A stretch of 64,000 bases of DNA from Paenisporosarcina indica (lineage in GTDB: Bacteria > Bacillota > Bacilli > Bacillales_A > Planococcaceae). Below the pieces are notes generated by a model. That model was given only the letters and a program-made list of their open reading frames with translations, did no database searches and was not told the origin of the DNA. The translations under genes were made by a program, and so were the position numbers. Positions 42,679 through 56,361 of this stretch are shown one piece after another. Each line of letters opens with the position of its first letter. Positions within the stretch are counted from its first letter, which is position 1. Where the stretch lies: NCBI RefSeq assembly GCF_001939075.1, contig NZ_MPTA01000001.1, forward strand, positions 744,001 through 808,000, given 5' to 3'.

Positions 42679-43107
42679 ATGGATTCTAGACACAAGCAAA
42701 TCAACCTGAATTATCGAAATATGAGGATAGCTTATATGATAGCCATTATTATCACTATTTTGTTAGGCCTCGCTTCCAGAAAATACAGCCATCAACTACT
42801 GTTATTTGTTGCACAGAACGCAGGCGATATACTGTGGGCAATGATGGTTTATTTCGGATTCCGTTTCTTACTGGTGCGTCAAAACCTGCTCACAGCCGTC
42901 TTGCTCAGTTTTTTGTTCAGCTATGGTATTGAATTCAGTCAGTTGTATCAAGAAGACTGGATTAATCAAGTTCGTGGAACTTTGTTCGGAGCGTTGATCC
43001 TTGGCAAAGGTTTTCTTGCTGTGGATCTGATTCGATATACAACAGGTATTATGATCGTCGCGATCTTAGATAAGGTAGCAGTTTATCTACTCACTTTACG
43101 TAGATAA
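42679..43107 (+). CDS. DUF2809-like membrane protein
   Basis: This 142-residue protein has four hydrophobic segments and the family pattern GLASRKYS...NAGDILWAMMVYFGFRF and FLFSYGIEFSQLY...WINQVRGT. These are small VanZ-like integral membrane proteins of unknown function. ATG 42679 has AAAGAG 8 bases upstream (GTG 42670 is the alternative). The last five codons form the 5' arm of an 18-bp hairpin. Confidence 0.75.
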   Translation: MDSRHKQINLNYRNMRIAYMIAIIITILLGLASRKYSHQLLLFVAQNAGDILWAMMVYFGFRFLLVRQNLLTAVLLSFLFSYGIEFSQLYQEDWINQVRGTLFGALILGKGFLAVDLIRYTTGIMIVAILDKVAVYLLTLRR

Positions 43108-43124
43108 ACTGCTACCTTTAGTTT
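43072..43124 (+). terminator. 18-bp perfect hairpin overlapping the DUF2809 stop codon
   Basis: AAGGTAGCAGTTTATCTA (43072-43089) pairs perfectly with 43101-43118, followed by TAGTTT. The 5' arm is coding sequence. It is a strong stem with a modest T tract. Confidence 0.7.
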
Positions 43125-43130
43125 CACCAT

Positions 43131-43700
43131 TTATGTAATTCGTGCATTTGATAACTTTTCATTTAATAAATCCTTCGCCATGTAATAAGCACTTACAGTA
43201 AATAACTGTGTTTTGATCTGATTGGACTTGATTAAATCTCCCATAGCATAAAAATCAACCAATTTAATTGTAATTTCTTCAGTTTCATCTAAATCTTGTT
43301 CATATGCTTGAAAGGCATCTAGAATAAGATAAGACTTCACTTTATTGTTTTGAGTAGCTGGATTTACCATGAATTCACCTAATAAAATTGGCTTTGATAA
43401 TGAGGTGAAACCTGTTTCTTCTTTGATTTCTCTAAGGATACCCTCCTCTTGAGTTTCATTTTCTTCTATTTTTCCAGCAGGAATTTCTAAAAAGAAATCA
43501 TCTCCAGAATAACGGTATTGTTCGACAAGTACAATTTGATTTTCTGTAGTAATCACAATCGCGTTAACCCAATCAGAGTATTCATTCACATAATAATCGT
43601 CAATTACGATCCCATTGGGAAGCTCACATCGATCTTTTCGTAGATTTCCAAAGGGTGTCTTAAATAAATACTCTGACTTTATCATTTTCCATTTTTTCAT
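43131..43700 (-). CDS. Nudix hydrolase, ADP-ribose pyrophosphatase-like
   Basis: This 189-residue protein has the Nudix box GKIEENETQEEGILREIKEETGF (G, E and REIxEE positions in place) after LVEQYRYSGDDFFLEIPAG. This is the layout of NudF/ADP-ribose pyrophosphatases, which hydrolyse nucleoside diphosphates linked to X. The start at 43700 follows GGAGGGG. An upstream frame extension exists but has no ribosome site. It is 95 bases downstream of the HAD gene on the same strand. Confidence 0.83.
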   Translation of the reverse strand: MKKWKMIKSEYLFKTPFGNLRKDRCELPNGIVIDDYYVNEYSDWVNAIVITTENQIVLVEQYRYSGDDFFLEIPAGKIEENETQEEGILREIKEETGFTSLSKPILLGEFMVNPATQNNKVKSYLILDAFQAYEQDLDETEEITIKLVDFYAMGDLIKSNQIKTQLFTVSAYYMAKDLLNEKLSNARIT

Positions 43701-43795
43701 TGTTCCCCTCCGCATTGTAAAAGTTCTTCTATTACTTCCTACTACATAAATAAACACTTCTGATTTTTATTGTATTGAGTGCACGTTAAATACTT

Positions 43796-44440
43796 TTATA
43801 GTTCAAGATTTAAGAGAGCATTTAAATCATTTATTACTATGTCTGCATTTTTCAATTCAGAGGCTTGAGCAAAATCAAAATTAACTCCCACAGCTAAAAG
43901 ATTATTGTCTTTTGCTGCGTTTATGTCTGAAGAACGATCTCCTACAACTGCACCATTTTGAATGTTATTTTCTTGTATAATCATCTTTGCCAAATCAGAC
44001 TTATGTCCCGATGTTATCAATTGAATACTGTATGTATTTTCAATAAACCTTCCAAGCCCATATATTTCAACGATTGCTTGCAAATACTCGACTTGTCCAT
44101 TACTTGCAATATACAAAGTGTACTTTTTGCTTAATGCCTCAAGGACTTTTTCGGCATTTGGATATAGTGCTCCTTTATGACTTCTTATTAATTCGATAAG
44201 TTGTTTGTGAAAAAATTCATTACTTCTTTCACGAATCTCTAGAGAATGGCTTGGACAAAGTGTCTCCCAAACTACTGGTAAAGGAACTCCCATAATTTCA
44301 CGATACTTTTCAATTGGGGTTTCCTCTGACCATAAGTCAAACTTACGAAGTTCATCAAAAGTACTCACCAGTGCGTGTTCTAAAATCAAGTTTGTTTGAA
44401 ATAATGTTCCATCCATATCAAAAATAATTGCCTTTTTCAT
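43796..44440 (-). CDS. HAD-superfamily phosphatase
   Basis: This 214-residue haloacid-dehalogenase-fold protein has motif I FDMDGTLF, motif II IASNG, and motif III/IV VVGDRSSDINAAKDNN. The helical cap lies between motifs I and II, as in phosphoglycolate-phosphatase-like proteins. The start at 44440 is fixed by GAGGAG 7 bases upstream. The substrate is unknown. Confidence 0.83.
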   Translation of the reverse strand: MKKAIIFDMDGTLFQTNLILEHALVSTFDELRKFDLWSEETPIEKYREIMGVPLPVVWETLCPSHSLEIRERSNEFFHKQLIELIRSHKGALYPNAEKVLEALSKKYTLYIASNGQVEYLQAIVEIYGLGRFIENTYSIQLITSGHKSDLAKMIIQENNIQNGAVVGDRSSDINAAKDNNLLAVGVNFDFAQASELKNADIVINDLNALLNLEL

Positions 44441-44554
44441 AAAATCGCTCCTCTCTATAATCATCTAACGAAATTTAATCAAAAAGGTTTTATAAAAAAA
44501 TAGTTAGTCTCGTTGAAGAATAAAATGCGAATTATTGATTTCGATACAATTTCA

Positions 44555-44593
44555 CAAAAATAAACCGCTGAAATCATCCAATTTCAGCGGTTT
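44555..44593 (-). terminator. Terminator after the MFS transporter gene
   Basis: A 13-bp stem AAACCGCTGAAAT/ATTTCAGCGGTTT includes the stop codon region, and on the minus strand is followed by TATTTTTG. Confidence 0.85.
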
Positions 44594-45794
44594 TGTTATT
44601 TATATCTAAACTAATGTTACGTCGTTTCATTTGAATTAAGAAAATAGTTGTTAAACCTAAACTTATTAATCCAAATACCACTACCATCCATTGTAATCCG
44701 ATTAGATCTAGTAACGCTCCAGTTGCTAATAAAACCACTTGAAAAATAACTCGTTCTAGCATGTTTCTGAATGAAAAAAATCTTCCGTGAAACGCTTTTG
44801 GCATTTGTTTTTGGAAGATCGTCATTGCAGTAGGAAAAAAACTACCTATTGCGAAACCAAATACGGCAAATGCTGTTACAGTTAAGATTGGACTTGCAGC
44901 AAATATTAAGATTAACTCAGCTACTCCAATGACAAAAGCAAAAAAGAATAAAATTGTACTGGTTTGCCATTTTTTCGCTATATATTTTACGACAATGGTA
45001 CCAATCATAAATGCTATACCTTCTGCTGCGTAAATTGCCCCTTTAATTGATGAAGAATCTTGGATTTCGCTAATATTGATCACTAACAAATTAAAAGATC
45101 CAAGAAATAACAAAGGAATTAAGGTCATTACTAATGTCATCATAACAGCTGGATAAGATTTTAATATTGGAAAGACTTCCAAAAATCCACCTTTATCAGG
45201 AGTAGTAACTTTCACTTGAGCCTCTGTTCCCTCTTCCTCTTCAATACGTAGCATAAACGTAAATATCAGAAGGCCAATATAGGCAATAATCGACATGATG
45301 TAGAGAGATTGCAGTGACCAATAAACTAAAGCAACACCAGCAAGTGCTGTTCCGATGACACGTGCCATGGTCGCCACATTCATATGCCAGCCGTTCATTT
45401 GAAGCAACTGTTCATCTTTTACTACTAATGGAATAGTAGCTTGCAGTGCTGGGAAATAGAATGTTGCTGAAAGTTGAATACTGATCATAAATGCAACCAT
45501 CCACCAGATAGATCCGGTCTCAATGGCAATCAACATAAATCCGACGCTAAACATTCGGCCAAATCCAGATATTAATAAAACGGTTTTCTTCCTTGATTGA
45601 TCGATTATTTTGCCAGCTAACGGACCTGCTAAAATTCCAGCTAGCAATCCAGTTGCCATAATAAGCGATTTTAAGAAATCGGATGGAATTTGTTCTTGCA
45701 TGAATTCCAAGTTTCCGATGATACCAGTCCAAAGACCAAGACCTGCAATGGCTTCTCCGATTAAGATAATCCACACATTACGGTTTTTCCACAT
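44574..45794 (-). CDS. MFS transporter, drug-efflux-like
   Basis: This 406-residue major-facilitator permease has about 12 hydrophobic segments and the cytoplasmic loop motif GPLAGKIIDQSRKKTVLLISG (the loop 2-3 signature, D and RR-like KK). It resembles MefA/macrolide-type and other antibiotic exporters of Bacillota, and this similarity is only broad. It follows parC on the same strand 69 bases later, with a hairpin in the gap, so it probably has its own promoter or is read through at low level. Confidence 0.8.
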   Translation of the reverse strand: MWKNRNVWIILIGEAIAGLGLWTGIIGNLEFMQEQIPSDFLKSLIMATGLLAGILAGPLAGKIIDQSRKKTVLLISGFGRMFSVGFMLIAIETGSIWWMVAFMISIQLSATFYFPALQATIPLVVKDEQLLQMNGWHMNVATMARVIGTALAGVALVYWSLQSLYIMSIIAYIGLLIFTFMLRIEEEEGTEAQVKVTTPDKGGFLEVFPILKSYPAVMMTLVMTLIPLLFLGSFNLLVINISEIQDSSSIKGAIYAAEGIAFMIGTIVVKYIAKKWQTSTILFFFAFVIGVAELILIFAASPILTVTAFAVFGFAIGSFFPTAMTIFQKQMPKAFHGRFFSFRNMLERVIFQVVLLATGALLDLIGLQWMVVVFGLISLGLTTIFLIQMKRRNISLDINNKTAEIG

Positions 45795-45812
45795 ATTTAG
45801 TTTTTCCTACGT

Positions 45813-45847
45813 ACAACAAAGGAAACTATTTCTAGTTTCCCCGTTGT
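45813..45847 (-). terminator. Hairpin between parC and the MFS gene
   Basis: ACAAC..GGAAACT pairs with AGTTTCC..GTTGT (two short mismatched joints). The T tract on the minus strand is poor, so it may be only a partial terminator. Confidence 0.45.
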
Positions 45848-45863
45848 GTCCTTTCAATATTTC

Positions 45864-50440
<4,577 letters not shown>

Positions 50441-50461
50441 CTAAATTTAAAGGAGTGCTAT

Positions 50462-51067
50462 ATGGATACATACATAGTCATTTTACTAGCCTATTTACTA
50501 GGTTCCATTCCTTCTGCATTATGGATTGGAAAACTTTTTTACAAAACGGATATCCGGCAACATGGAAGCGGAAATCTAGGTGGAACGAATACATTTCGAA
50601 CACTCGGCGTCAAAGCAGGATTAATTGTTACGTCTTTGGACATTTTAAAGGGGACGGCAGCCACAATCTTACCGATTCTTCCTTTCTTTGCAGATACAAA
50701 CATACATCCATTGATTCTAGGAGTCATTGCAGTTATTGGTCATATGTATCCGATATTCGCTAACTTTAAGGGCGGTAAAGCTGTAGCAACATCTGGTGGA
50801 ATTCTACTTGGTTATAACTGGCCCATTTTTGTTTTATTATTGCTGTCATTTTTTATTGTTTTGAAAATCTCCAAAATGGTGTCACTGACCTCCATGGTTA
50901 TTGGTGTAATCGGTCTTGTATATACAGTGGTATATAATCTTTTTTACGAGACTGATATCCCGCTAATCATTGTGATTTTCTTGTTAACATCATTTATCTT
51001 TTATCGTCATCGTGCCAACATTGGACGAATCAAAAATGGAACTGAACCAAAAATAAAGTGGATATAA
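50462..51067 (+). CDS. plsY: Acyl-phosphate:glycerol-3-phosphate acyltransferase
   Basis: This 201-residue membrane enzyme of phospholipid synthesis has the PlsY motifs [26 protein letters not shown] (phosphate/acyl loop) and [12 protein letters not shown]. Five or so hydrophobic segments are visible. AAAGGAG precedes the ATG. The divergent parE gene and the downstream yneR-like gene match B. subtilis order. Confidence 0.95.
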   Translation: MDTYIVILLAYLLGSIPSALWIGKLFYKTDIRQHGSGNLGGTNTFRTLGVKAGLIVTSLDILKGTAATILPILPFFADTNIHPLILGVIAVIGHMYPIFANFKGGKAVATSGGILLGYNWPIFVLLLLSFFIVLKISKMVSLTSMVIGVIGLVYTVVYNLFYETDIPLIIVIFLLTSFIFYRHRANIGRIKNGTEPKIKWI

Positions 51068-51096
51068 TACTGACATTTTGAAAGGCTGGTGAGTAC

Positions 51097-51387
51097 ATGA
51101 AAATAATTCTTTCCACTGAAGCAATGAACTGGTTCAAGGAAGAAATGGAAACACAACCTGGTGAATATATACGTTTTTACGCTCGCTACGGTGGTTCAAG
51201 TTCTCTACATGATGGGTTCTCGCTAGGTGTGACCAAAGAAGTGCCTTTGGAACTATCAGTTGAATTAGTTGCAGAGGATGTCCACTTTTATATCGAAGAT
51301 CGGGATGAATGGTATTTTGATGGTCATGATTTACACGTAAATGTAGACCCAGACCTTAAAGAACTTACATATTCCTATACAAAATAA
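51097..51387 (+). CDS. HesB/IscA-fold protein YneR-like
   Basis: This 96-residue protein (IILSTEAMNWFKEEM, GEYIRFYARYGGSS) has the HesB/A-type fold but lacks the conserved cysteines of Fe-S scaffold proteins, as in B. subtilis YneR. Function is unknown. It is probably co-transcribed with plsY (29-base gap). Confidence 0.8.
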   Translation: MKIILSTEAMNWFKEEMETQPGEYIRFYARYGGSSSLHDGFSLGVTKEVPLELSVELVAEDVHFYIEDRDEWYFDGHDLHVNVDPDLKELTYSYTK

Positions 51388-51391
51388 CGTG

Positions 51392-51429
51392 AAAATCCAC
51401 TAAGAGTTTGAAACCTCTCAGTGGATTTT
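51392..51429. terminator. Bidirectional terminator between yneR-like and yneQ-like genes
   Basis: AAAATCCACTAAGAG pairs with CTCTCAGTGGATTTT (one mismatch), with further T residues on the plus side and A residues before it on the other strand's exit. Confidence 0.85.
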
Positions 51430-51430
51430 T

Positions 51431-51727
51431 TTACGAGAATCTGTGTAATTGATCCAGTATGCCTTCTTGACGCATTATCATTTCTTGATGGTGTCCGAAT
51501 AAATCAAAATGCGGATAGTTTTCTTTATAATCAATCCACTCTGCCTTTAATCCGTATTGAGCTCCCCATTTAATGAGCACCTCTACATCGGAACACCCTA
51601 CTTTTGTTACCGTTTTACAGCCAGGAAAACGATTATCTAACCAGTAGTGCGTAAGAAATGCAATTTCCCCTCTGCTGACCGCTTCTTTCCATGACACTAA
51701 TTCATGCCGCTTGATCCCAAAGGCCAT
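51431..51727 (-). CDS. Conserved hypothetical protein YneQ-like
   Basis: This 98-residue protein is conserved in Bacillales next to yneP/yneR (GIKRHELVSWKEAVSRGEIAF, TKVGCSDVEVLIKWG, HFDLFGHHQEMI). No domain function is known. It overlaps the end of the thioesterase gene by one base, so the two are translationally linked. Confidence 0.75.
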   Translation of the reverse strand: MAFGIKRHELVSWKEAVSRGEIAFLTHYWLDNRFPGCKTVTKVGCSDVEVLIKWGAQYGLKAEWIDYKENYPHFDLFGHHQEMIMRQEGILDQLHRFS

Positions 51728-52152
51728 TAATCTTTTACCTTTGCGATTTCACTATATTTCGCATCCCACACAGGATCTATTTTTTTCAAGGATACAGGAC
51801 GAAACGTATCTTTCCTTACCACTACATGTTCAGATTTAGCAGTGGCAGCGATAGATCCGTCTTTATGCAGGATTTCATACCCATACATTGTGCGAAGTTT
51901 TCCATGTGATTCTACCCACGTGCGAACTGTCGCGTTCTGACCGTACTTCATCGATGCTTTGTATTGTATGGATAAGTCGGTGACAGGAGAAAGATATCCA
52001 TCCTTCTCCAGACCAGCATATGTAAATCCGAGGTCTTCGATTAAAGCTGTGCGACCAATCTCCATCCACACTAAATAATTCGCATGATACACTACACCCA
52101 TCTGGTCTGTTTCGGCGTATCGAATTTCTATTTCTTTTTCACTTACAAACAT
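51727..52152 (-). CDS. YneP-like acyl-CoA thioesterase (4HBT/YbgC type)
   Basis: This 141-residue hotdog-fold thioesterase has the 4-hydroxybenzoyl-CoA thioesterase/YbgC signature: IRYAETDQMGVVYHANYLVWME, with the catalytic Asp in TDQMG. It is located as yneP in B. subtilis. AGAGGTG precedes the ATG. It hydrolyses short or aromatic acyl-CoAs in related proteins; the true substrate is unknown. Confidence 0.83.
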   Translation of the reverse strand: MFVSEKEIEIRYAETDQMGVVYHANYLVWMEIGRTALIEDLGFTYAGLEKDGYLSPVTDLSIQYKASMKYGQNATVRTWVESHGKLRTMYGYEILHKDGSIAATAKSEHVVVRKDTFRPVSLKKIDPVWDAKYSEIAKVKD

Positions 52153-52201
52153 GTATGTTCACCTCTAGTCCTATTATACAAAAGAGTACTAGAAAATGCT
52201 G

Positions 52202-53686
52202 TTACATGAGTTTTAAGCTCGCTAATTGTTTTTTATCAATCTTTCCAACATGTGTTTTCGGAAGTTCTGGTAGCACCACAAATTTCTTTGGAATTTTATA
52301 GCCGCCTAAATGATGTCGACAATGTTCGATTAATTGCACTTCCGAATATGAGTCCGGGTCTTTCAAACAAACAAATGCCGTTACGACTTCACCCCATTTG
52401 ATATCAGGAATACCTAATACTGCCACTTCTTTAATCGCTTGATACTGAATCAGACAATGCTCGATTTCTTGAGGATATACATTTTCCCCGCCCGTCACGA
52501 TCATATCTTTCTTCCGTCCCACAATATAGTAATCCCCTTCAGCATCCATCTTGGCTAAATCACCGGTCTTCAACCATTCCTCATGCATCGTTGCTGCTGT
52601 TTCTTGATCGTCACACCAATATCCAGTAAACACATGATTTCCCCGAATCCATAGTTCGCCAACTTCATGTTTGTCACACGGTAGATTGTTTTCAGATACG
52701 ATTAAGGTATCCACAAATTGCATGTTCTTACCGATTGATCCTTTCTTGAACTTTGCAACGTTTACATCAATAACAAAATTATTCGGTCCCGCTTCAGAAA
52801 GACCATAGCCCTCTTTAAATGGCAATCCTTTCTTTTCGAAAGCTTCATAAATCGTAACGGGGCAGGGAGCTCCTCCCGACAAAAAGACTCTGACGTTTGG
52901 AAAATCACTTTTGATAAACAACTCCGTTTCTATCATTGCCTGGTACATCGTTGGAACGAACAGCGAAACGGTGGATTTATGCTTTGAGATTTGCTCCAGT
53001 GCCTGCTCTGCGTGAAAACGGTGGCCAATAACCACTCTTCCTCCTGCCATCAATATAGGGATTGTTAAGGCATTAAGACCACCCGTATGAAATAACGGCA
53101 TATAATTTACCGTACAATCCGATTCAGTCAATCCCCAACTCACAATCGTGTTAATGGCATTCCAATTTACGTTGTGATAGGAAAGCTTGACACCTTTTGG
53201 CTTCCCCGTAGTACCACCCGTATAAATAATCAGCCAAGTATCATTAGCTGTAACTTTTGCTAGTTGAAGCGACTCATTTGTTTGTGTTTTATATGTTGGT
53301 TGAAGCTCACGATTTATGATTCTGTTGATTCCAAGCGTATGTGAAACGACTTCATGTTGAAGATCCGTGATGAGAATTGCAGGTTTGCACTCATTTAGAA
53401 TTCCTTGTAGTTCGTTTTGACTTAATCGGAAATTTAAGGGTACATATATATAACCTTTTAACCCGCATGCAAATAATATGGCTAGCAACTCTGGATGATT
53501 TGCACCAAGAATGGCGACTCGATCACCTTGTTGTAACTTTTCATGTGATAAACGATGTGCCCATTCTTCAATGAGAAGTTTAAATTGTGCATACGTCCAT
53601 TGTTGGCCACTATCGATATCCACACATGCTACATGAGATGGCGTCATTTGGGCACGTCTTAAAAACCAGGTTTGCTCGGTATACAT
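52202..53686 (-). CDS. AMP-forming acyl-CoA synthetase
   Basis: This 494-residue ANL-family ligase has the P-loop YTGGTTGKPKG, the YGLSEAG motif, TGDLA and the hinge GRKKDMIVTGGENVYPQEIE, with the catalytic lysine in THVGKIDKK. It activates a carboxylic acid to its CoA ester. The substrate is not evident, and it is not a PaaK-type phenylacetate ligase. The start at 53686 follows AAAGGAAGG. It is the last gene of the nine-gene minus-strand operon. Confidence 0.85.
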   Translation of the reverse strand: MYTEQTWFLRRAQMTPSHVACVDIDSGQQWTYAQFKLLIEEWAHRLSHEKLQQGDRVAILGANHPELLAILFACGLKGYIYVPLNFRLSQNELQGILNECKPAILITDLQHEVVSHTLGINRIINRELQPTYKTQTNESLQLAKVTANDTWLIIYTGGTTGKPKGVKLSYHNVNWNAINTIVSWGLTESDCTVNYMPLFHTGGLNALTIPILMAGGRVVIGHRFHAEQALEQISKHKSTVSLFVPTMYQAMIETELFIKSDFPNVRVFLSGGAPCPVTIYEAFEKKGLPFKEGYGLSEAGPNNFVIDVNVAKFKKGSIGKNMQFVDTLIVSENNLPCDKHEVGELWIRGNHVFTGYWCDDQETAATMHEEWLKTGDLAKMDAEGDYYIVGRKKDMIVTGGENVYPQEIEHCLIQYQAIKEVAVLGIPDIKWGEVVTAFVCLKDPDSYSEVQLIEHCRHHLGGYKIPKKFVVLPELPKTHVGKIDKKQLASLKLM

Positions 53687-53702
53687 TGGTACCCTTCCTT
53701 TC

Positions 53703-54443
53703 TTACATTTGGATTCCACCATCAACATGAAGAACGTGCCCGTGCACATAATCCGATTCGGATGAAGCTAAAAATAAATAGGCATTTGCGATGTCTTTTG
53801 GTACCGCTAATCGTTGCAATGCAACGACTGAGGTCATTTGTTCTATAATTTTTGCAGGCATTTTTTCTACCATTGAAGTACGTGTAAACCCAGGGGCTAC
53901 GGCGTTCACATTAATTCCTTTACGGCCTAACTCTTTCGCCCATGATTTGGTCATCCCGATGACCGCTGCTTTTGAAGCTGCATAATTGGTCTGGCCAACG
54001 TTACCATATACACCACTGACAGAAGATGTATTGATAATTTTCCCTTTCCCTTTTTCAATTAAATGGGGCAGGACGATTTGTGTACAGTTGAAGACGCCAG
54101 TTAAGTTGACATCTAGTACTCTCTGAAAATCTGCAGGCTCCATTTTTGCTAACATCGCATCTTTCGTAATGCCAGCATTATTCACCAAAATATCGATGCC
54201 TCCATAAGTTTTCAGTGTCTGTTCAACTAATTGTTGAACGCTTTCCCGATTTACAACATCTACTTGCAGGAATGTCACTTCATAACCTTGCTCGATAAGG
54301 TGATTAGCAGCCCCCGCTCCAGTTTCTTCATCATAATCTGCAAGTATGACTCGTGCTCCTTCTTCAGCAAAACGCTCAACAGCTGCATAGCCAATTCCAT
54401 TTGCACCACCTGTAATGATGGCCACTTGATTTTGCAAACGCAT
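53703..54443 (-). CDS. SDR-family 3-oxoacyl reductase (FabG/PhaB-like)
   Basis: This 246-residue short-chain dehydrogenase has TGGANGIG, NNAGITKD, the catalytic Ser in NTSSVSG, and YAASK. The D following the second strand (ILADYDEE) suggests NAD(H) rather than NADP(H). FabG or acetoacetyl-CoA reductase-like enzymes look like this; in a catabolic operon it may oxidise a 3-hydroxyacyl-CoA or hydroxyl compound. It is 12 bases after the hydrolase gene. Confidence 0.83.
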   Translation of the reverse strand: MRLQNQVAIITGGANGIGYAAVERFAEEGARVILADYDEETGAGAANHLIEQGYEVTFLQVDVVNRESVQQLVEQTLKTYGGIDILVNNAGITKDAMLAKMEPADFQRVLDVNLTGVFNCTQIVLPHLIEKGKGKIINTSSVSGVYGNVGQTNYAASKAAVIGMTKSWAKELGRKGINVNAVAPGFTRTSMVEKMPAKIIEQMTSVVALQRLAVPKDIANAYLFLASSESDYVHGHVLHVDGGIQM

Positions 54444-54455
54444 AGGTGTTTCCCC

Positions 54456-55334
54456 CTATTCTAGAAATTCTTCTATTCGTTGTGTTAATTGTGGTAAATC
54501 ATCAATGAGTGGCGAGTGTCCTGAATTAATTAATGGAATATATGTCGCATTTGCTCCCAAGTCTTCCACGATTTCTTGTGTCATTTGTTCCGAGACTACA
54601 TAATCTCGATCCCCCCTTAAAATTAACACCGGAATCGAAATATCCTTTGCTTGGTTCGACCCCATTGCTAGCCCATTATGGGACCCACTTATATTAAACT
54701 GATTCAAAGAATGGTAGACATCGGCTAAATTTCGTTGAGTCAACATATCATTTACATATAATTCGTATTTTGTTTCTTCGGGTTGTTTATGTGTATAAAT
54801 TAATGCATTCCACAAGCCTTTTAATCCATCACGGTTTTGCGTATCATACAAGCCTTGAACAGCTAGAGTTTTCCCTGCATCATTTTCAACTTCTTCAATG
54901 GTTTTCAGCCGTTTTTCCAAATCAGGAGTTCCATCTGCATTGGTCCCATAGAATGGATAACCGCGTGTGGAGGCTGATGCTAAAAGGACAAGCTTTTCAC
55001 ACATACCAGGATATTCAGCGACAAATTGCAGACAAATCGCACCACCAGTAGACCATCCAACTAAATGAAAACTATCCAGTCCTAATGCATCTACAAAACC
55101 TTTAAGGTCATGAGCAAAATCCGCAATTCCTTGAACACGTGTGTGGTAACTGGATTCACCAAATCCTCTTAAATCAAGGGCATATAATTTGTATTGCGGA
55201 TCTAGCTCATCCATTAAAATATCCCAGTGCTTTGAAGATGTCATATTTCCATGAACGAGTACAATCACTTGTTCGCCACCATACCGTTCACGATATGAAA
55301 TGGTTTCCCCGTTATCCAGCAGAATTTTTTGCAT
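54456..55334 (-). CDS. Alpha/beta hydrolase, PhaZ-like
   Basis: This hydrolase of about 292 residues has VLVHGNMTSSKHW (oxyanion hole), the nucleophile elbow GWSTGG, Asp in LRGDRDYVV and catalytic His in NSGHSPL. The elbow G-W-S-x-G-G resembles the intracellular poly(3-hydroxybutyrate) depolymerase of Bacillus thuringiensis, but other esterases and ring-cleavage (C-C bond) hydrolases share the fold. The second of two ATGs (55334) is better spaced from AAGGAGG. It overlaps the ketosynthase-like gene. Confidence 0.75.
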   Translation of the reverse strand: MQKILLDNGETISYRERYGGEQVIVLVHGNMTSSKHWDILMDELDPQYKLYALDLRGFGESSYHTRVQGIADFAHDLKGFVDALGLDSFHLVGWSTGGAICLQFVAEYPGMCEKLVLLASASTRGYPFYGTNADGTPDLEKRLKTIEEVENDAGKTLAVQGLYDTQNRDGLKGLWNALIYTHKQPEETKYELYVNDMLTQRNLADVYHSLNQFNISGSHNGLAMGSNQAKDISIPVLILRGDRDYVVSEQMTQEIVEDLGANATYIPLINSGHSPLIDDLPQLTQRIEEFLE

Positions 55335-56361
55335 TGTCATATTCCTCCTTATCAGAACCCCATTTTATTGTTGTAGCTCCCCATGCATAACCGATCCCAG
55401 CACTGACCAAAACCACAATGTCGCCATTTTTCAGTTTCCCTTGTTGTTCTGCGAGCTGCAAAGAAATAATTTGGTCCATTTGGCCAATATGTCCATACTC
55501 GTGCAAATAGATGGATTGCCCTTCCGATAATCCAAGTTCATTTAACACGAAGTCATGTGCGGATTTCTTCATGTGGAGAATCGCAACAAACGATATGTCT
55601 TGTTCTGTATAACCGCTTTTCGACAAAGAGTGTCGGATGACCTTTAAAAAATTCTGCATCGATTTTTGTTCTAATCGCTTTTTCATGCCCTCAGGATCTA
55701 ACACATCCAGTTTATAAGCCCCTGACAATAATAATTCCTGTGTCAGTGGACTTTTAGTTCCTCCAACAGGAACAACAACATCTTCAGAAAAAGAGCCATC
55801 GGTCATGATGTCCGATTCAAGGAGATGGTTCCTAGGATGATTTTTCCTCAAAATCATGGCTCCCCCTCCCGCTCCGAGATTAAACATAAATCGTGTTCGT
55901 TCATTGGTATAATCAATAAAATCGCCATTTCGATAACCACCAGCTAACAGTACTGTGTCGATTGAGTCGTCCGTTAACAGTAAACTTTTAGCTAGTTTCA
56001 AAGCCAAAATGGTGGTACCGCACCGAAGTGCGATATCAAATGCCCATGCATGAAAAGCACCAATCTCTTCTTGTATTTTTATTGCGGCTGTCCATAGGGG
56101 ATACTCTTTATGCTCTTCGCCAATATAGATGATGCAATCAATCGATTTCGGGTCAATATTCCCTCTTTTGAGTGCATCTTCAGCTGCCCATATCCCCATT
56201 TGAACAGTATGGTCGTTTGGCCCAGGAATTGGTTTTTTGGTAATTCCCATTTTATCTTTGACAACGTGTAAGGGAACCCCTGAAGCAATCGCTATTTCTT
56301 CGGCTGACATCGATTTTGAGGGAATATACATCCCGGTGCTAACGAGTCCTATATGCATCAT
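55312..56361 (-). CDS. FabH-like ketosynthase III with altered catalytic triad
   Basis: This 349-residue KAS III/thiolase-fold protein has the likely nucleophile Cys114 (ALRCGTT) and the first histidine His263 (ILHMKKSAHD). The position of the FabH asparagine (YGN) is His291 here (YGHIGQ). Sequence around the glycine-rich NLGAGGGAM is conserved. Loss of the Asn argues against ordinary fatty-acid initiation. Candidate reactions are thiolytic or hydrolytic C-C bond cleavage or HMG-CoA-synthase-like condensation in a catabolic pathway. It overlaps livM by 4 bases. Confidence 0.75.
   Translation of the reverse strand: MMHIGLVSTGMYIPSKSMSAEEIAIASGVPLHVVKDKMGITKKPIPGPNDHTVQMGIWAAEDALKRGNIDPKSIDCIIYIGEEHKEYPLWTAAIKIQEEIGAFHAWAFDIALRCGTTILALKLAKSLLLTDDSIDTVLLAGGYRNGDFIDYTNERTRFMFNLGAGGGAMILRKNHPRNHLLESDIMTDGSFSEDVVVPVGGTKSPLTQELLLSGAYKLDVLDPEGMKKRLEQKSMQNFLKVIRHSLSKSGYTEQDISFVAILHMKKSAHDFVLNELGLSEGQSIYLHEYGHIGQMDQIISLQLAEQQGKLKNGDIVVLVSAGIGYAWGATTIKWGSDKEEYDNAKNSAG

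Noticed and set aside
52202-53686. PaaK-type phenylacetate-CoA ligase
   Set aside because: Motifs and length are those of general acyl-CoA synthetases (GRKKDMIVTGGENVYP), the gene is 30 kb away in another operon, and PaaK family hallmarks are absent.
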